The notes below the pieces were generated by a model that was given only the letters and a program-made list of their open reading frames with translations, was not told the origin of the DNA and searched no databases. From Photobacterium swingsii (GTDB lineage Bacteria > Pseudomonadota > Gammaproteobacteria > Enterobacterales > Vibrionaceae), in NCBI RefSeq assembly GCF_024346715.1, contig NZ_AP024853.1, positions 1,426,001-1,490,000 of the forward strand: a DNA stretch of 64,000 bases. The letters are read 5' to 3'. Positions 56,575 to 64,000 of this stretch are shown piece by piece. Every line of letters begins with the position of its first letter. Within the stretch, counting starts at the first letter, position 1. The position numbers and the translations under genes are program-made.

Positions 56575-56998
56575 GTCAGCTTATTACCATCTAGATTCAA
56601 AGTATAGAATAACAGTGTGGAGTGAGTGTTACTGCTGATAGACCAAGGTTTTTACTATTGGTCGTAAGTGAACTTGGGGATATTAGCCGCCCAAAAAGAA
56701 GCAAAGGAGAAGGTTACCTGACAGAATCCGCATACTGATTAATAAACAAAATCAGAGTTTGCTTACTCTATTCATCAAATTGTGTAAGACGCCACATTTT
56801 ACAAAATATTGAGCAGCAACCTTGCTAATACCTTGTTTGCACAAGGTACGGCCTTAGCTTCCTTATGGGCACTAATAACAAACTGCACTGAAACTGTGCC
56901 AATAGCAGTTTGGTATTAGCTATGTATTCATTGTTTTTGGCTGTAAGGGGTAGCGATGTCTCGGGGAAAACACCGCCACCTAAATTATTGTATCTTGC
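56575..56998. other. intergenic with hairpins, no gene seen
   Basis: About 425 bp between deoD and the transposase-like gene. TACCTTG (56829–56835) pairs with CAAGGTA (56842–56848). There is no T run long enough for a clear terminator. No supported gene. Confidence 0.45.
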
Positions 56999-57709
56999 TT
57001 AGATGCTGATTGCCGTTTCTAGGGCAACTTTCATCATATCGTTGAACGACTTAAGACGATCATCAGAGCTTAGTTTTTCACCACGTTTGATGTGGTCAGA
57101 TACAGTTAGAATTGTTAGTGCTTTAGCACCCAATTCAGCAGCAACACCATAGATACCAGCGGCTTCCATATCAACACCTAGGATGCCTAGCTTTTCCATT
57201 TTAGCGAATAGCTCAGTTTCTGGGGTGTAGAACAGATCTGCAGTAAATACGTTACCAACGCGTACTGGTACTTTTTGCTCACGTGCATGATGAACGGCTG
57301 TTTCAAGAATACCGTAATCAGCAATGGCAGCAAAATCGTGGTTGCTTAGACGGATACGGTTCACTTTCGAATCTGTCGATGCACCCATAGCAACGATCAC
57401 ATCCATTAGTTTAACGTCGTCGTGTACAGCACCACAGCTACCGATACGGATGATGTTTTTAACACCAAAGTCTTTGATTAGCTCATGTGCGTAGATAGAG
57501 CAAGACGGGATACCCATACCGTGGCCCATTACAGAGATACGCTTACCTTTGTAAGTACCTGTGTAGCCGAACATATTGCGTACATCACAGACTTGCTTAA
57601 CATCTTCTAAGAAAGTGTCAGCAATCAGTTTTGCACGTAGCGGATCGCCTGGCATTAGGACTGTTTCAGCGAAATCACCAAGTTCTGCATTAATATGTGG
57701 GGTAGCCAT
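56999..57709 (-). CDS. deoD: purine nucleoside phosphorylase
   Basis: A 236-residue hexameric-type PNP cleaving purine nucleosides to base and (deoxy)ribose-1-phosphate. It opens [27 protein letters not shown], and shows [36 protein letters not shown] and the substrate-binding [28 protein letters not shown]. Length equals E. coli DeoD (239) closely. AGGAGTGAGCT precedes the ATG. It is 41 bp behind the XapX gene, so they are probably co-transcribed. Confidence 0.95.
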   Translation of the reverse strand: MATPHINAELGDFAETVLMPGDPLRAKLIADTFLEDVKQVCDVRNMFGYTGTYKGKRISVMGHGMGIPSCSIYAHELIKDFGVKNIIRIGSCGAVHDDVKLMDVIVAMGASTDSKVNRIRLSNHDFAAIADYGILETAVHHAREQKVPVRVGNVFTADLFYTPETELFAKMEKLGILGVDMEAAGIYGVAAELGAKALTILTVSDHIKRGEKLSSDDRLKSFNDMMKVALETAISI

Positions 57710-57750
57710 AGCTCACTCCTGGAATATTTGAATTGAATTAAAAGACCAAA

Positions 57751-57921
57751 TTAAGAGAAGAAACGTTCAACAATGGATTGATACGCCACACCGCCTAGGT
57801 AAACACCGACAATCCCCATGATACCTGGCAGCACGGGTGGCGCCGGAAGAGGAAGCTTAATTGCCGTAAAAAATATGCCTACGATGAAACCTGCAAAGGT
57901 CGCAAGTAGAATCTCGCTCAT
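57751..57921 (-). CDS. XapX domain small membrane protein
   Basis: A 56-residue protein with two membrane helices: MSEILLATFAGFIVGIFFTAI, then KLPLPAPPVLPGIMGIVGVYLGG. The proline-rich turn PLPAPPVLPG is the XapX (DUF1427) signature. GAGGG precedes ATG at 57921. It lies directly upstream of deoD on the same strand. XapX proteins have been linked to nucleoside metabolism by gene neighbourhood; their action is unknown. Confidence 0.88.
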   Translation of the reverse strand: MSEILLATFAGFIVGIFFTAIKLPLPAPPVLPGIMGIVGVYLGGVAYQSIVERFFS

Positions 57922-58044
57922 GTGTTTACCCTCGTTGTGTGTCGCATAACAAAATACAAATGTTGACGGCTTTTTAGCTCTAATGGCCTTTTGTTTATTG
58001 CCGTTCGATATAGGGCTAGTTTAGAGAGCTAAGCACTAATGTCT

Positions 58045-58065
58045 CGCGATCACGATCACATTTTG
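58045..58065 (-). promoter_or_regulatory. CRP-like site upstream of xapX–deoD
   Basis: On the minus strand AAAATGTGATCGTGATCGCGA has a perfect left CRP half (AAATGTGA) and a weak right half. It is about 125 bp before the XapX start, as expected for a catabolite-controlled deo operon. Confidence 0.4.
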
Positions 58066-58382
58066 CCTCACCACGAAGCGAAAAACACCTATTGATTACT
58101 ATTGGTGTTGAAATCGGGAGCGTAATCGTTTGCTAAGTATTCTATTATTAAGCCACTTTGTAACGGTATGAGTGACCGTATATTCCATATAACTATGATA
58201 ATTAAGGACTAATAACCATTGCTGTGTAATGTAATGACAAATGTAAGGTTTTTCAGTGAAATGTGACTTTGTAATGGATTGCATGCCGGTTGACGCTTTT
58301 TTTAACAGCTAATTGCATTTTCTATCATGATTTTCAGGTTTTCTTTCAGCGAGTGAATCCTTGCAGAATCCTCAAGGAGGTT
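58066..58382. other. intergenic, no gene seen
   Basis: AACACC…GGTGTT forms a weak dyad near 58085–58110. Otherwise no supported gene; promoters for the divergent xapX–deoD and the small beta-barrel gene are presumably here. Confidence 0.4.
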
Positions 58383-58484
58383 GTGTTATCGCGAAAACGA
58401 AATTGTTTGAACTGTGATCCAAATTGCCAGAGAGACTGGCGCAGTGTTCGAATTGGACTAATGATTGAAGGCAGGGATACGTAA
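58383..58484 (+). CDS. 33-residue cysteine-rich peptide candidate
   Basis: GTG at 58383 lies immediately behind a perfect AAGGAGG (58374–58380), with spacing of only 2 nt, which is short. The ORF encodes 33 residues with three close cysteines (RNCLNCDPNCQRDW) and a basic, Arg-rich composition. The cysteine spacing could bind a metal. It precedes the beta-barrel gene by 49 bp. Unrecognised; translation doubtful because of the spacing. Confidence 0.25.
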   Translation: MLSRKRNCLNCDPNCQRDWRSVRIGLMIEGRDT

Positions 58485-58533
58485 AGTTGTACCGTCACAT
58501 CCCATCATCAAGAATCAATAAGGAGTGAATGGC

Positions 58534-59049
58534 ATGAAAAGGAATGGCATCATAGGTTTGTTAGTACTGTTACCTTTTACTGCATCTGCGGATTTATTAG
58601 GGGTGTCGGTGGGAGCGAGTGCAGGGGCTTCGCGTATCTCATACGACGGTAATAGCGATTATGGCTACGAATACGGCATTAATGCAACCTACCATATTAA
58701 TGATATTTTCAGTGTTAATGCCGGCTTTGTTCAAGGTAGCGCAGAAGTGGATTCGAAATTAGCGTCGGTAAAAAACGACATTGATTATACCTCTTTCCCA
58801 ATCACGCTTCGTGGCGATTTACCGTTCGTAATAGGCTCGCTTTACGCGAAAGCAGGCACAAACTATTACAATGCTGATAGGGAACTTGCTGGGCAAAAAA
58901 ATACGGAAAAAGGTTGGGGTTTCACTGGTGGGGCGGGCGTTGTTCTGACTTTTATTCCTGTTGTTGATTTAACCTTAGGCTATGAATACCGTGATATGGG
59001 AGGGATCAGCAATGATGCCTTTATCCTTTCAGTCGGCGTCGGTATTTAA
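58534..59049 (+). CDS. small outer-membrane beta-barrel protein
   Basis: A 171-residue exported protein. The signal peptide ends near ASA (about residue 20), and the mature part is made of alternating beta strands with Gly, Tyr and Phe (VSVGASAGASRISYDG; YEYGINATYHI; LYAKAGTNYYNAD; GWGFTGGAGVVLTF; LTLGYEYRDMGG), closing with FILSVGVGI. This suits an eight-strand OmpA/OmpX-type barrel. ATG at 58534 is chosen because AAGGAG (58520–58525) is 8 nt upstream. Role unknown; perhaps surface or stress related. Confidence 0.85.
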   Translation: MKRNGIIGLLVLLPFTASADLLGVSVGASAGASRISYDGNSDYGYEYGINATYHINDIFSVNAGFVQGSAEVDSKLASVKNDIDYTSFPITLRGDLPFVIGSLYAKAGTNYYNADRELAGQKNTEKGWGFTGGAGVVLTFIPVVDLTLGYEYRDMGGISNDAFILSVGVGI

Positions 59050-59237
59050 TCGCTGTAAATTGTGCTTATCTGTTTTTAACGACAAACTTCCGCTGTAATT
59101 ACGGGTTCATTGACTAGTTAAAATTGAACCCTATCTCCATTTCTTTCGTACCTTCTCTTGTTCATGTCATTCAATAATGCGATGTTTCTACAACACCTTT
59201 TCCCCGAAAACTAAGAGCGCTCAGAAATCGAGATACT

Positions 59238-60578
59238 ATGAAAAATACTGATAAATCTTATGCCAAAGTACCGCGTAGTCGTTTATCTCGAATGAGTAAA
59301 TTGGGATCATTGGCTTCGCGTGTTGCTGGTGGCATGGTTGCCGAAGGCGTGCGTCAAATAGCGAAAGGACAAAAGCCTAAAGCCAGCGACTTGTTATTAA
59401 CACCCGCTAATGCCAAACGGGTGGCCGATCAATTGGCGCAATTACGTGGTGCGGCCATGAAAGTGGGGCAGTTGTTATCGATGGATGCGGGGGATTTATT
59501 GCCACCAGAATTAACAGATTTGCTCGCGCGTTTACGATCTGATGCTAAGCCAATGCCAATTAGCCAGCTCAACCATGTACTGGAAAGTGAATGGCAGCCT
59601 GAATGGCAAAATGCCTTTGAGCAATTTACCTTTTACCCGATAGCTGCGGCCTCTATTGGACAGGTGCATTCAGCCCATACCAAAGATGGACGGTATTTAG
59701 CGCTTAAGATCCAATACCCAGGGGTTAGAGAGAGCATTGAAAGTGATGTTGATAACGTAGCGACGCTGTTAAGAGTATCGGGCTTGATTCCGAAAGAAGT
59801 GGATTACCAAGGATTATTGGAAGAGGCTAAAAAGCAATTACATGACGAAGCCGATTATTTATTAGAGGCTAAGCTATTGCGCCAATACGCTAGCTTACTG
59901 GCGGACGATAGCAACTTTTTGATCCCTGATGTGTTCGATGATCTGACCACCCCCAATATTCTGGCGATGAGCTTTGTTGAGGGGGAAGCTATAGAGAACT
60001 TGGTTCACGCGCCACAAGCAGTAAGAGATCGTGTCATTGAATTAGCCTTTACCTTGCTGTTTCGGGAGATTTTTGAATTTCGATTGGTCCAAACGGATCC
60101 CAATTTTGCCAACTTTCAATATAACCGTGATACCAAGCAATTAGTCTTATTAGATTTTGGCGCGACTCGCACCTATCCTGCGTATATCAGTGAAGGATAC
60201 CTGCAGTTAATGAATGGTGCGGTGGAAAATGATCGGCAGCGGATGGATGCAGCACTTGCCAGTATTGGCTTTTTTAGTCAGCCGATTCGTGACGAGCAAC
60301 GCCAAGCTGTTATTAACCTGTGTGAGCAAGCATGTGAGCCATTAATGCATCAAGGGTGCTATGACTTTGGTGATACTGATCTCGCTAAGCGGATTAAAGA
60401 AGAAGGTACGTCACTCAGTATGGACAAAGGTTATTGGCATACACCTCCTGCGGATGCGATATTTTTTCATCGTAAATTAGGTGGCTTGTATTTATTAGCA
60501 GCCAAGCTTAATGCAAAAGTCGATGTCAGCGTGCTGTTTGCACCATACCGACAAGCAAAAAAGACAAAACTGTCTTAA
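59238..60578 (+). CDS. ABC1/UbiB-like atypical kinase
   Basis: A 446-residue protein of the ABC1/COQ8/UbiB family. The family-specific KxGQ motif is at residues 75–78 (AMKVGQLLSMD) and the alanine-rich loop at 136–142 (AAASIGQVH). The ATP-binding Lys is in LALKIQYPGV, and the catalytic part reads QTDPNFANFQYN and LLDFGATR (metal-binding DFG). Unlike UbiB it lacks the two C-terminal membrane helices, so it is a soluble paralogue. Relatives support ubiquinone synthesis or lipid metabolism; target here unknown. The next gene encodes a GNAT enzyme. Confidence 0.9.
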   Translation: MKNTDKSYAKVPRSRLSRMSKLGSLASRVAGGMVAEGVRQIAKGQKPKASDLLLTPANAKRVADQLAQLRGAAMKVGQLLSMDAGDLLPPELTDLLARLRSDAKPMPISQLNHVLESEWQPEWQNAFEQFTFYPIAAASIGQVHSAHTKDGRYLALKIQYPGVRESIESDVDNVATLLRVSGLIPKEVDYQGLLEEAKKQLHDEADYLLEAKLLRQYASLLADDSNFLIPDVFDDLTTPNILAMSFVEGEAIENLVHAPQAVRDRVIELAFTLLFREIFEFRLVQTDPNFANFQYNRDTKQLVLLDFGATRTYPAYISEGYLQLMNGAVENDRQRMDAALASIGFFSQPIRDEQRQAVINLCEQACEPLMHQGCYDFGDTDLAKRIKEEGTSLSMDKGYWHTPPADAIFFHRKLGGLYLLAAKLNAKVDVSVLFAPYRQAKKTKLS

Positions 60579-60666
60579 TCGCTTGTGGCTTTTGATTAGA
60601 GCAGGGCTGCGCCAGTCGAGTGACTTGCGGATAGATACATTTCATCAATGGTATACAAGGATGTTT

Positions 60667-61140
60667 ATGATAGAAGCGGTTCAGCGTGATGATTTATCTG
60701 CTGTTATTCATGTTATTGAGCAAGCCATTCATCAGACTCTTGCGGTTTCTAAAGATGAAGCAGATAGCTTAGTGGCTGGCTGTGTGGATGAAGGGCTAAA
60801 GAGCTTGTTAATCCCTAGCGGCTACATCTATTTGTTATACCGTCACAAACAGCGGGTTGTTGGCGTCGTTTTACTCAAACCAGATAATCGTTTGAGCTGT
60901 TTATTTGTCGATCCCGCTTATCATCGACAAGGTATTGCATCATCACTTTTACAGTCGGCACTGATACAACGCTATAAAGACGACCCTGCCGCAGTTATTC
61001 GCCTTAATGCATCGACCTATGCTGAACCGTTTTATCTGCATCATGGTTTTCAACAAAATGGTGAAAAGAAAGAGTTACCGGGAGGCTGTATTCCTTTCTC
61101 TGCTCCAATAGAACAATTAATCGTTAATAAATGTGATTAA
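60667..61140 (+). CDS. GNAT family N-acetyltransferase
   Basis: A 157-residue acyl-CoA transferase. The GNAT core shows VVGVVLLKPDNRLSCLFVDPAYHRQGIASSLLQSAL, with the acetyl-CoA pyrophosphate loop (HRQGIASSLL), followed by IRLNASTYAEPFYLHHGFQQ. ATG at 60667 is preferred, as AAGG (60657–60660) is at proper spacing; ATG at 60661 is possible. It lies 88 bp behind the ABC1-like kinase. The substrate is unknown. Confidence 0.88.
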   Translation: MIEAVQRDDLSAVIHVIEQAIHQTLAVSKDEADSLVAGCVDEGLKSLLIPSGYIYLLYRHKQRVVGVVLLKPDNRLSCLFVDPAYHRQGIASSLLQSALIQRYKDDPAAVIRLNASTYAEPFYLHHGFQQNGEKKELPGGCIPFSAPIEQLIVNKCD

Positions 61141-61265
61141 TACAAATCAGCGCGACCACTGATTTTGCATTGTAATTTAATAAGTTCCGTTTGAATTCTG
61201 CTAGTTTTAATGAAGGCGAGATATAACAGAATAATAAATAGGTTGTCATCTTTTAGGGAGGAAAG

Positions 61266-61682
61266 ATGTTTTTAGATTACTTTGCACTTGGATTATTGGT
61301 GTTTGTCGCATTAGTGTTGTTTTACGGCATTATTGTCATTCACGATATCCCTTATGAAATATCTAAAGAGCGGGATCATCCGCATCAAGATGCTATCCAT
61401 TATGCGGGTTGGGTAAGCCTGTTTACCCTGCATGCGCTTTGGCCGTTTTTATGGATATGGGCCACCTTATGGCGTAAAGATCGTGGGTGGGGTTTTCAAA
61501 AAATTCAGGCAGAGCAGAACGAGCTGCATCATCAAATCAATACGTTATCTGCTCAGGTAGAATTACTCAGTCACAAAATTGCTACGCTTGAAGGCACACC
61601 TAAGCCGGTGTCGAGCTCGGAACCGCCTGAGCATACCCAAGAGAATCAGACTGGCTCTGACCAAACAGGGGAGGAGAAGTAA
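61266..61682 (+). CDS. DUF3302 (YiaW-like) inner-membrane protein
   Basis: A 138-residue protein with two membrane helices (FALGLLVFVALVLFYGIIVI and WVSLFTLHALWPFLWIWATLW), a conserved HDIPYEISKERDHPHQDAIHYAGW between them, and a coiled-coil C terminus (AEQNELHHQINTLSAQVELLSHKI). E. coli YiaW is the counterpart. It is translationally coupled (TAATG) to the HlyD-family gene, as yiaW is to yiaV. GGGAGG precedes the ATG. Confidence 0.88.
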   Translation: MFLDYFALGLLVFVALVLFYGIIVIHDIPYEISKERDHPHQDAIHYAGWVSLFTLHALWPFLWIWATLWRKDRGWGFQKIQAEQNELHHQINTLSAQVELLSHKIATLEGTPKPVSSSEPPEHTQENQTGSDQTGEEK

Positions 61683-62812
61683 TGGATTTACTCTTAATCC
61701 TCACATACGCCGCATTGTGTGTGTTTCTTTTTAAGACTTTTAATATTCCATTGAATAAGTGGACGGTGCCGACGGCCGTACTCGGTGGGGTTATCTTAAT
61801 CGGTACGTTAATTCTTTTGATGAATTACAATCATCCTCATACCAATCAAGGAACGCAGTTCTTTGTTAGCACACCGATTATTCCGGGAGTACGTGGGCGC
61901 GTAACGGAAGTGCCTGTTGAAGCAAATGTCTTACTTAAAAAAGGGGATGTTTTATTTAAAATTGATCCTACGCCATACCAAGCCGAAGTGAACCGCTTAA
62001 GAGCCATGTTGGCGGAAGCAGAGCAAGATGTGTTAGAACTTGAAGCGGGTTATAAAGCCAGCCAAGCCAGTGTTGCAAAAGCGAAAGCTGAACGTGACCG
62101 TACCTTGGCACAATTTAAACGGTATGAAAAAGGCTACAAACGTGGCGCGTTTACAAAATCAGATGTTGATAATCGTCGTCAGTTTTACTTAAGTGCTGAA
62201 GCAACATTAGAGGCGGCCAACGCTGAAGAGCGTCGAGCGAAATTGGCGTTTGAATCTGAGATTTTGGGCGAGAATACCACCACAGCGCAAGTCCAAGCTA
62301 TGCTGCGTAAAGCGGAGTTTGATTTGGATGAAACTGTGGTTTATGCGCCAACAGCGGGTTATGTAACGCAAGTCACATTGCGCCCCGGAATGATGGCACT
62401 ACCTATGCCACTGCGAACTGTGATGACCTTTGTGCATCAAGAAGAACAGTTTTTCGTGGGTGCCTTTAGGCAAAACTCGTTACTGCGTTTAAAGCCGGGG
62501 TTTAAGGCTGACATGATTTTCCGTGCGATACCGGGGAAAACCTTTCGAGCTGAAGTGGTGGAGGTGTTACCTGCAATCGGTGAAAGCCAAGTACAAGCGC
62601 AAGGGACGCTATACAGTTCTGACATGTTAAATCGCCAAGGCCGGCCACTGGTGAAGCTGCGTATGCTCGATGACATTACCCATTATGCATTACCGCAAGG
62701 AACCAATGTTGAAATCGCAGTTTACTCAGACAGTTTTGAGCATGTTTCGATTATGCGTAAAGTGTTAATACGGATGAAGAGCTGGCAGAACTACTTGTAT
62801 CTCGATCACTAA
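61682..62812 (+). CDS. HlyD-family periplasmic adaptor (YiaV-like)
   Basis: A 376-residue membrane-fusion protein. Two N-terminal helices (LLILTYAALCVFLFKTF; AVLGGVILIGTLILLMNY) anchor it, followed by a lipoyl half (VSTPIIPGVRGRVTEVPVEANVLLKKGDVLFKIDPTPYQAEV), a coiled-coil hairpin (RAMLAEAEQDVLELEAGYKASQASVAKAKAERDRTLAQ) and a second lipoyl half plus beta barrel (VYAPTAGYVTQVTLRPGMM). Length and arrangement match YiaV. The exporter partner is unknown; no outer-membrane channel gene is nearby. Confidence 0.9.
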   Translation: MDLLLILTYAALCVFLFKTFNIPLNKWTVPTAVLGGVILIGTLILLMNYNHPHTNQGTQFFVSTPIIPGVRGRVTEVPVEANVLLKKGDVLFKIDPTPYQAEVNRLRAMLAEAEQDVLELEAGYKASQASVAKAKAERDRTLAQFKRYEKGYKRGAFTKSDVDNRRQFYLSAEATLEAANAEERRAKLAFESEILGENTTTAQVQAMLRKAEFDLDETVVYAPTAGYVTQVTLRPGMMALPMPLRTVMTFVHQEEQFFVGAFRQNSLLRLKPGFKADMIFRAIPGKTFRAEVVEVLPAIGESQVQAQGTLYSSDMLNRQGRPLVKLRMLDDITHYALPQGTNVEIAVYSDSFEHVSIMRKVLIRMKSWQNYLYLDH

Positions 62813-62902
62813 ATTGTACTCACTGCGTTTATTGGGTGCAGTTGTGTTTAGTGACGTGCTTTTCTAGTGTGTTTTAGCGCGCAGGTGTTGTCATCAAAAG
62901 AA

Positions 62903-62935
62903 AAGGCAGTGAGGATTAATCGTCACTGCCTTTTT
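62903..62935. terminator. bidirectional terminator
   Basis: AAGGCAGTGA / TCACTGCCTT stem with T runs on both strands, between the convergent HlyD-family and M14-like genes. Confidence 0.92.
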
Positions 62936-62959
62936 GTTCTTATAGAGAAAGTTATAAGG

Positions 62960-63877
62960 CTAGATACGTGTTTTTACGTAATCAAGTGCACCTGTAATCG
63001 CAGCAACTTGGGCGTTATTACAATCTTGATCTGTTACCAGTGCGCTGTCTGGGTAGACTTCGGTAGTTGTACCGTAAGTACAGTCAGTAATGCCATTACA
63101 CAGGCTCAGTGCCTTCATTGGGTAGTTGATCACGCCCTCTTGCTCAATCTTTTCACCAATGATCTTGCCTTCACTGTCTGGTGGCGCGATGTGTGTAACA
63201 CGGCGAACAGAATCAATTACGGCTTTTTGGAAGTCGGCTTGTGGGTTTTCAGTGTCGCCCACCGTGTAGAAGCCATCTGGTACGCTGTCTTCGATGTATT
63301 CTTTACCATCACGTGCAGACAGTGCTGGGCGGAATTCTTCTTCGTCAGTGTCTGTGGTTTCGTGAAGGTCGATATGTACTAGCACATCACCTAAAGAGTC
63401 CGCTAATTGCATTAGCGCGGCTGATTCTTCTGCTGGGCTATCGGCGAAGAAAGAGCGGTTAGGATCGATAGCGAGTGGATTCCAGCGGTTGATGGTTTCG
63501 TAACCCCAAGGGCTGACACAAGGTGCCACTACAATATTAAATGTATCGCTGTATTGCTCCGCATGTGTGTCTAGGAACTGAAGCGCGCCATGAACACCAC
63601 TGGTTTCGTAGCCGTGAACACCACCAGAGATCAAAACAGTTGGCTTTGAGGTATCCCAGTTTTTCGTTTTCAGTGAAAGCAGGGGAAAGCGTTCAGCATC
63701 GTAAGACAGTGCGCCATATTGGGTCAGATCAAAGCGGTCTTCGAGTGCGTTAATTTTTGTCACAACATCATCTTGGTAAGAGCGCTTAACCGTCACTTGT
63801 GCTCGCCATTGTGCTTTTTCTTCATCACCCCATTTTTGGCCTGGAGTACCAATTGGGTATGTATGCGAACTTTTCAT
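62960..63877 (-). CDS. M14-type zinc carboxypeptidase / aspartoacylase-like enzyme
   Basis: A 305-residue soluble protein. The zinc site is visible as GGVHGYETSG (H-x-x-E) and HIDLHETTD (third ligand His). NRWNPLAIDPNRSF provides an Arg for substrate carboxylate, and YGTTTEVYPDS has the likely catalytic Glu. This is the M14 succinylglutamate desuccinylase/aspartoacylase-like branch. No signal peptide is seen. ATG at 63877 follows GAAGGGAAATT and is preferred over 63898. It may cleave an acyl-amino acid or peptide end; substrate unknown. Confidence 0.87.
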   Translation of the reverse strand: MKSSHTYPIGTPGQKWGDEEKAQWRAQVTVKRSYQDDVVTKINALEDRFDLTQYGALSYDAERFPLLSLKTKNWDTSKPTVLISGGVHGYETSGVHGALQFLDTHAEQYSDTFNIVVAPCVSPWGYETINRWNPLAIDPNRSFFADSPAEESAALMQLADSLGDVLVHIDLHETTDTDEEEFRPALSARDGKEYIEDSVPDGFYTVGDTENPQADFQKAVIDSVRRVTHIAPPDSEGKIIGEKIEQEGVINYPMKALSLCNGITDCTYGTTTEVYPDSALVTDQDCNNAQVAAITGALDYVKTRI

Positions 63878-63942
63878 AATTTCCCTTCGTTTTTCCACTG
63901 AATGTAACTGTGTCTTGAGGATAAATCACCAGCAGGAATGAA

Positions 63943-63968
63943 ACAAGCACCGCATAGGGTGCTTGTTT
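63943..63968. terminator. terminator-like hairpin at window edge
   Basis: ACAAGCACC / GGTGCTTGT stem with a 6-nt loop and a short T tract. It probably ends a minus-strand gene lying beyond the right edge. Confidence 0.6.
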
Positions 63969-64000
63969 GTATAGGGAAATGCATTTGTCTTACGAATTCT

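Overview
The gene content points to a marine gammaproteobacterium of the Vibrionaceae, with Photobacterium or a close relative the best guess. The reasons are a fadL–volA lipase pair, a NUDIX–PAP2 fusion, a tal–tkt operon, an XapX protein next to deoD, an integron-like gene cassette, and assimilatory nitrate genes of Vibrionaceae type. Genus is inference. I see no rRNA, tRNA, CRISPR array, prophage or complete insertion sequence; this is mostly chromosome with one small accessory patch at about 2.1–3.2 kb.

Layout. 0–9.6 kb holds single metabolic and transport genes: a probably Fur-controlled methyltransferase preceded by a tiny membrane peptide, an alpha/beta hydrolase, a cassette-like ParB-fold gene, an old-yellow-enzyme reductase, a MarR regulator divergent from a DMT exporter, a NUDIX–PAP2 fusion and a glutathione S-transferase. 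9.7–14.7 kb, minus strand, holds a NifU-like scaffold gene and a GGGtGRT gene behind what I read as a fluoride (crcB) riboswitch, then peptidase T and a DcuC-type carrier. 15–22.8 kb holds a di-haem peroxidase lipoprotein and two GH13 amylase paralogues flanking a LacI-type sugar-sensor–GGDEF–EAL protein. 23.1–26.4 kb is a glycine betaine/proline ABC operon, followed by a GH114 lipoprotein. 28–31.8 kb is a yjfIJ–K+ channel–yjfKLM membrane-stress operon.

32.1–43.4 kb is a full nitrate assimilation cluster: nasA, siroheme methyltransferase, nasT-like antiterminator, nrtABC-type transporter and nirBD. Both transcription units carry sigma-54-like promoters, NtrC-like sites and leader terminators, suggesting layered nitrogen and nitrate control. 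Nitrate is imported by the ABC system, reduced by NasA and then by NirBD, with siroheme for NirB supplied by the SUMT gene inside the cluster.

43.8–64 kb holds fadL–volA, tal–tkt, an orphan hybrid histidine kinase, an SMR exporter, a degenerate transposase-like protein, xapX–deoD, a small beta-barrel protein, an ABC1/UbiB-like kinase, a GNAT enzyme, a YiaW/YiaV-type pair and an M14 carboxypeptidase-like enzyme.

The most interesting item is the combination of a crcB-type RNA with the NifU-like/GGGtGRT pair, whose function I do not know. Next are the sugar-sensor c-di-GMP protein between two amylases and the doubly controlled nitrate leaders.
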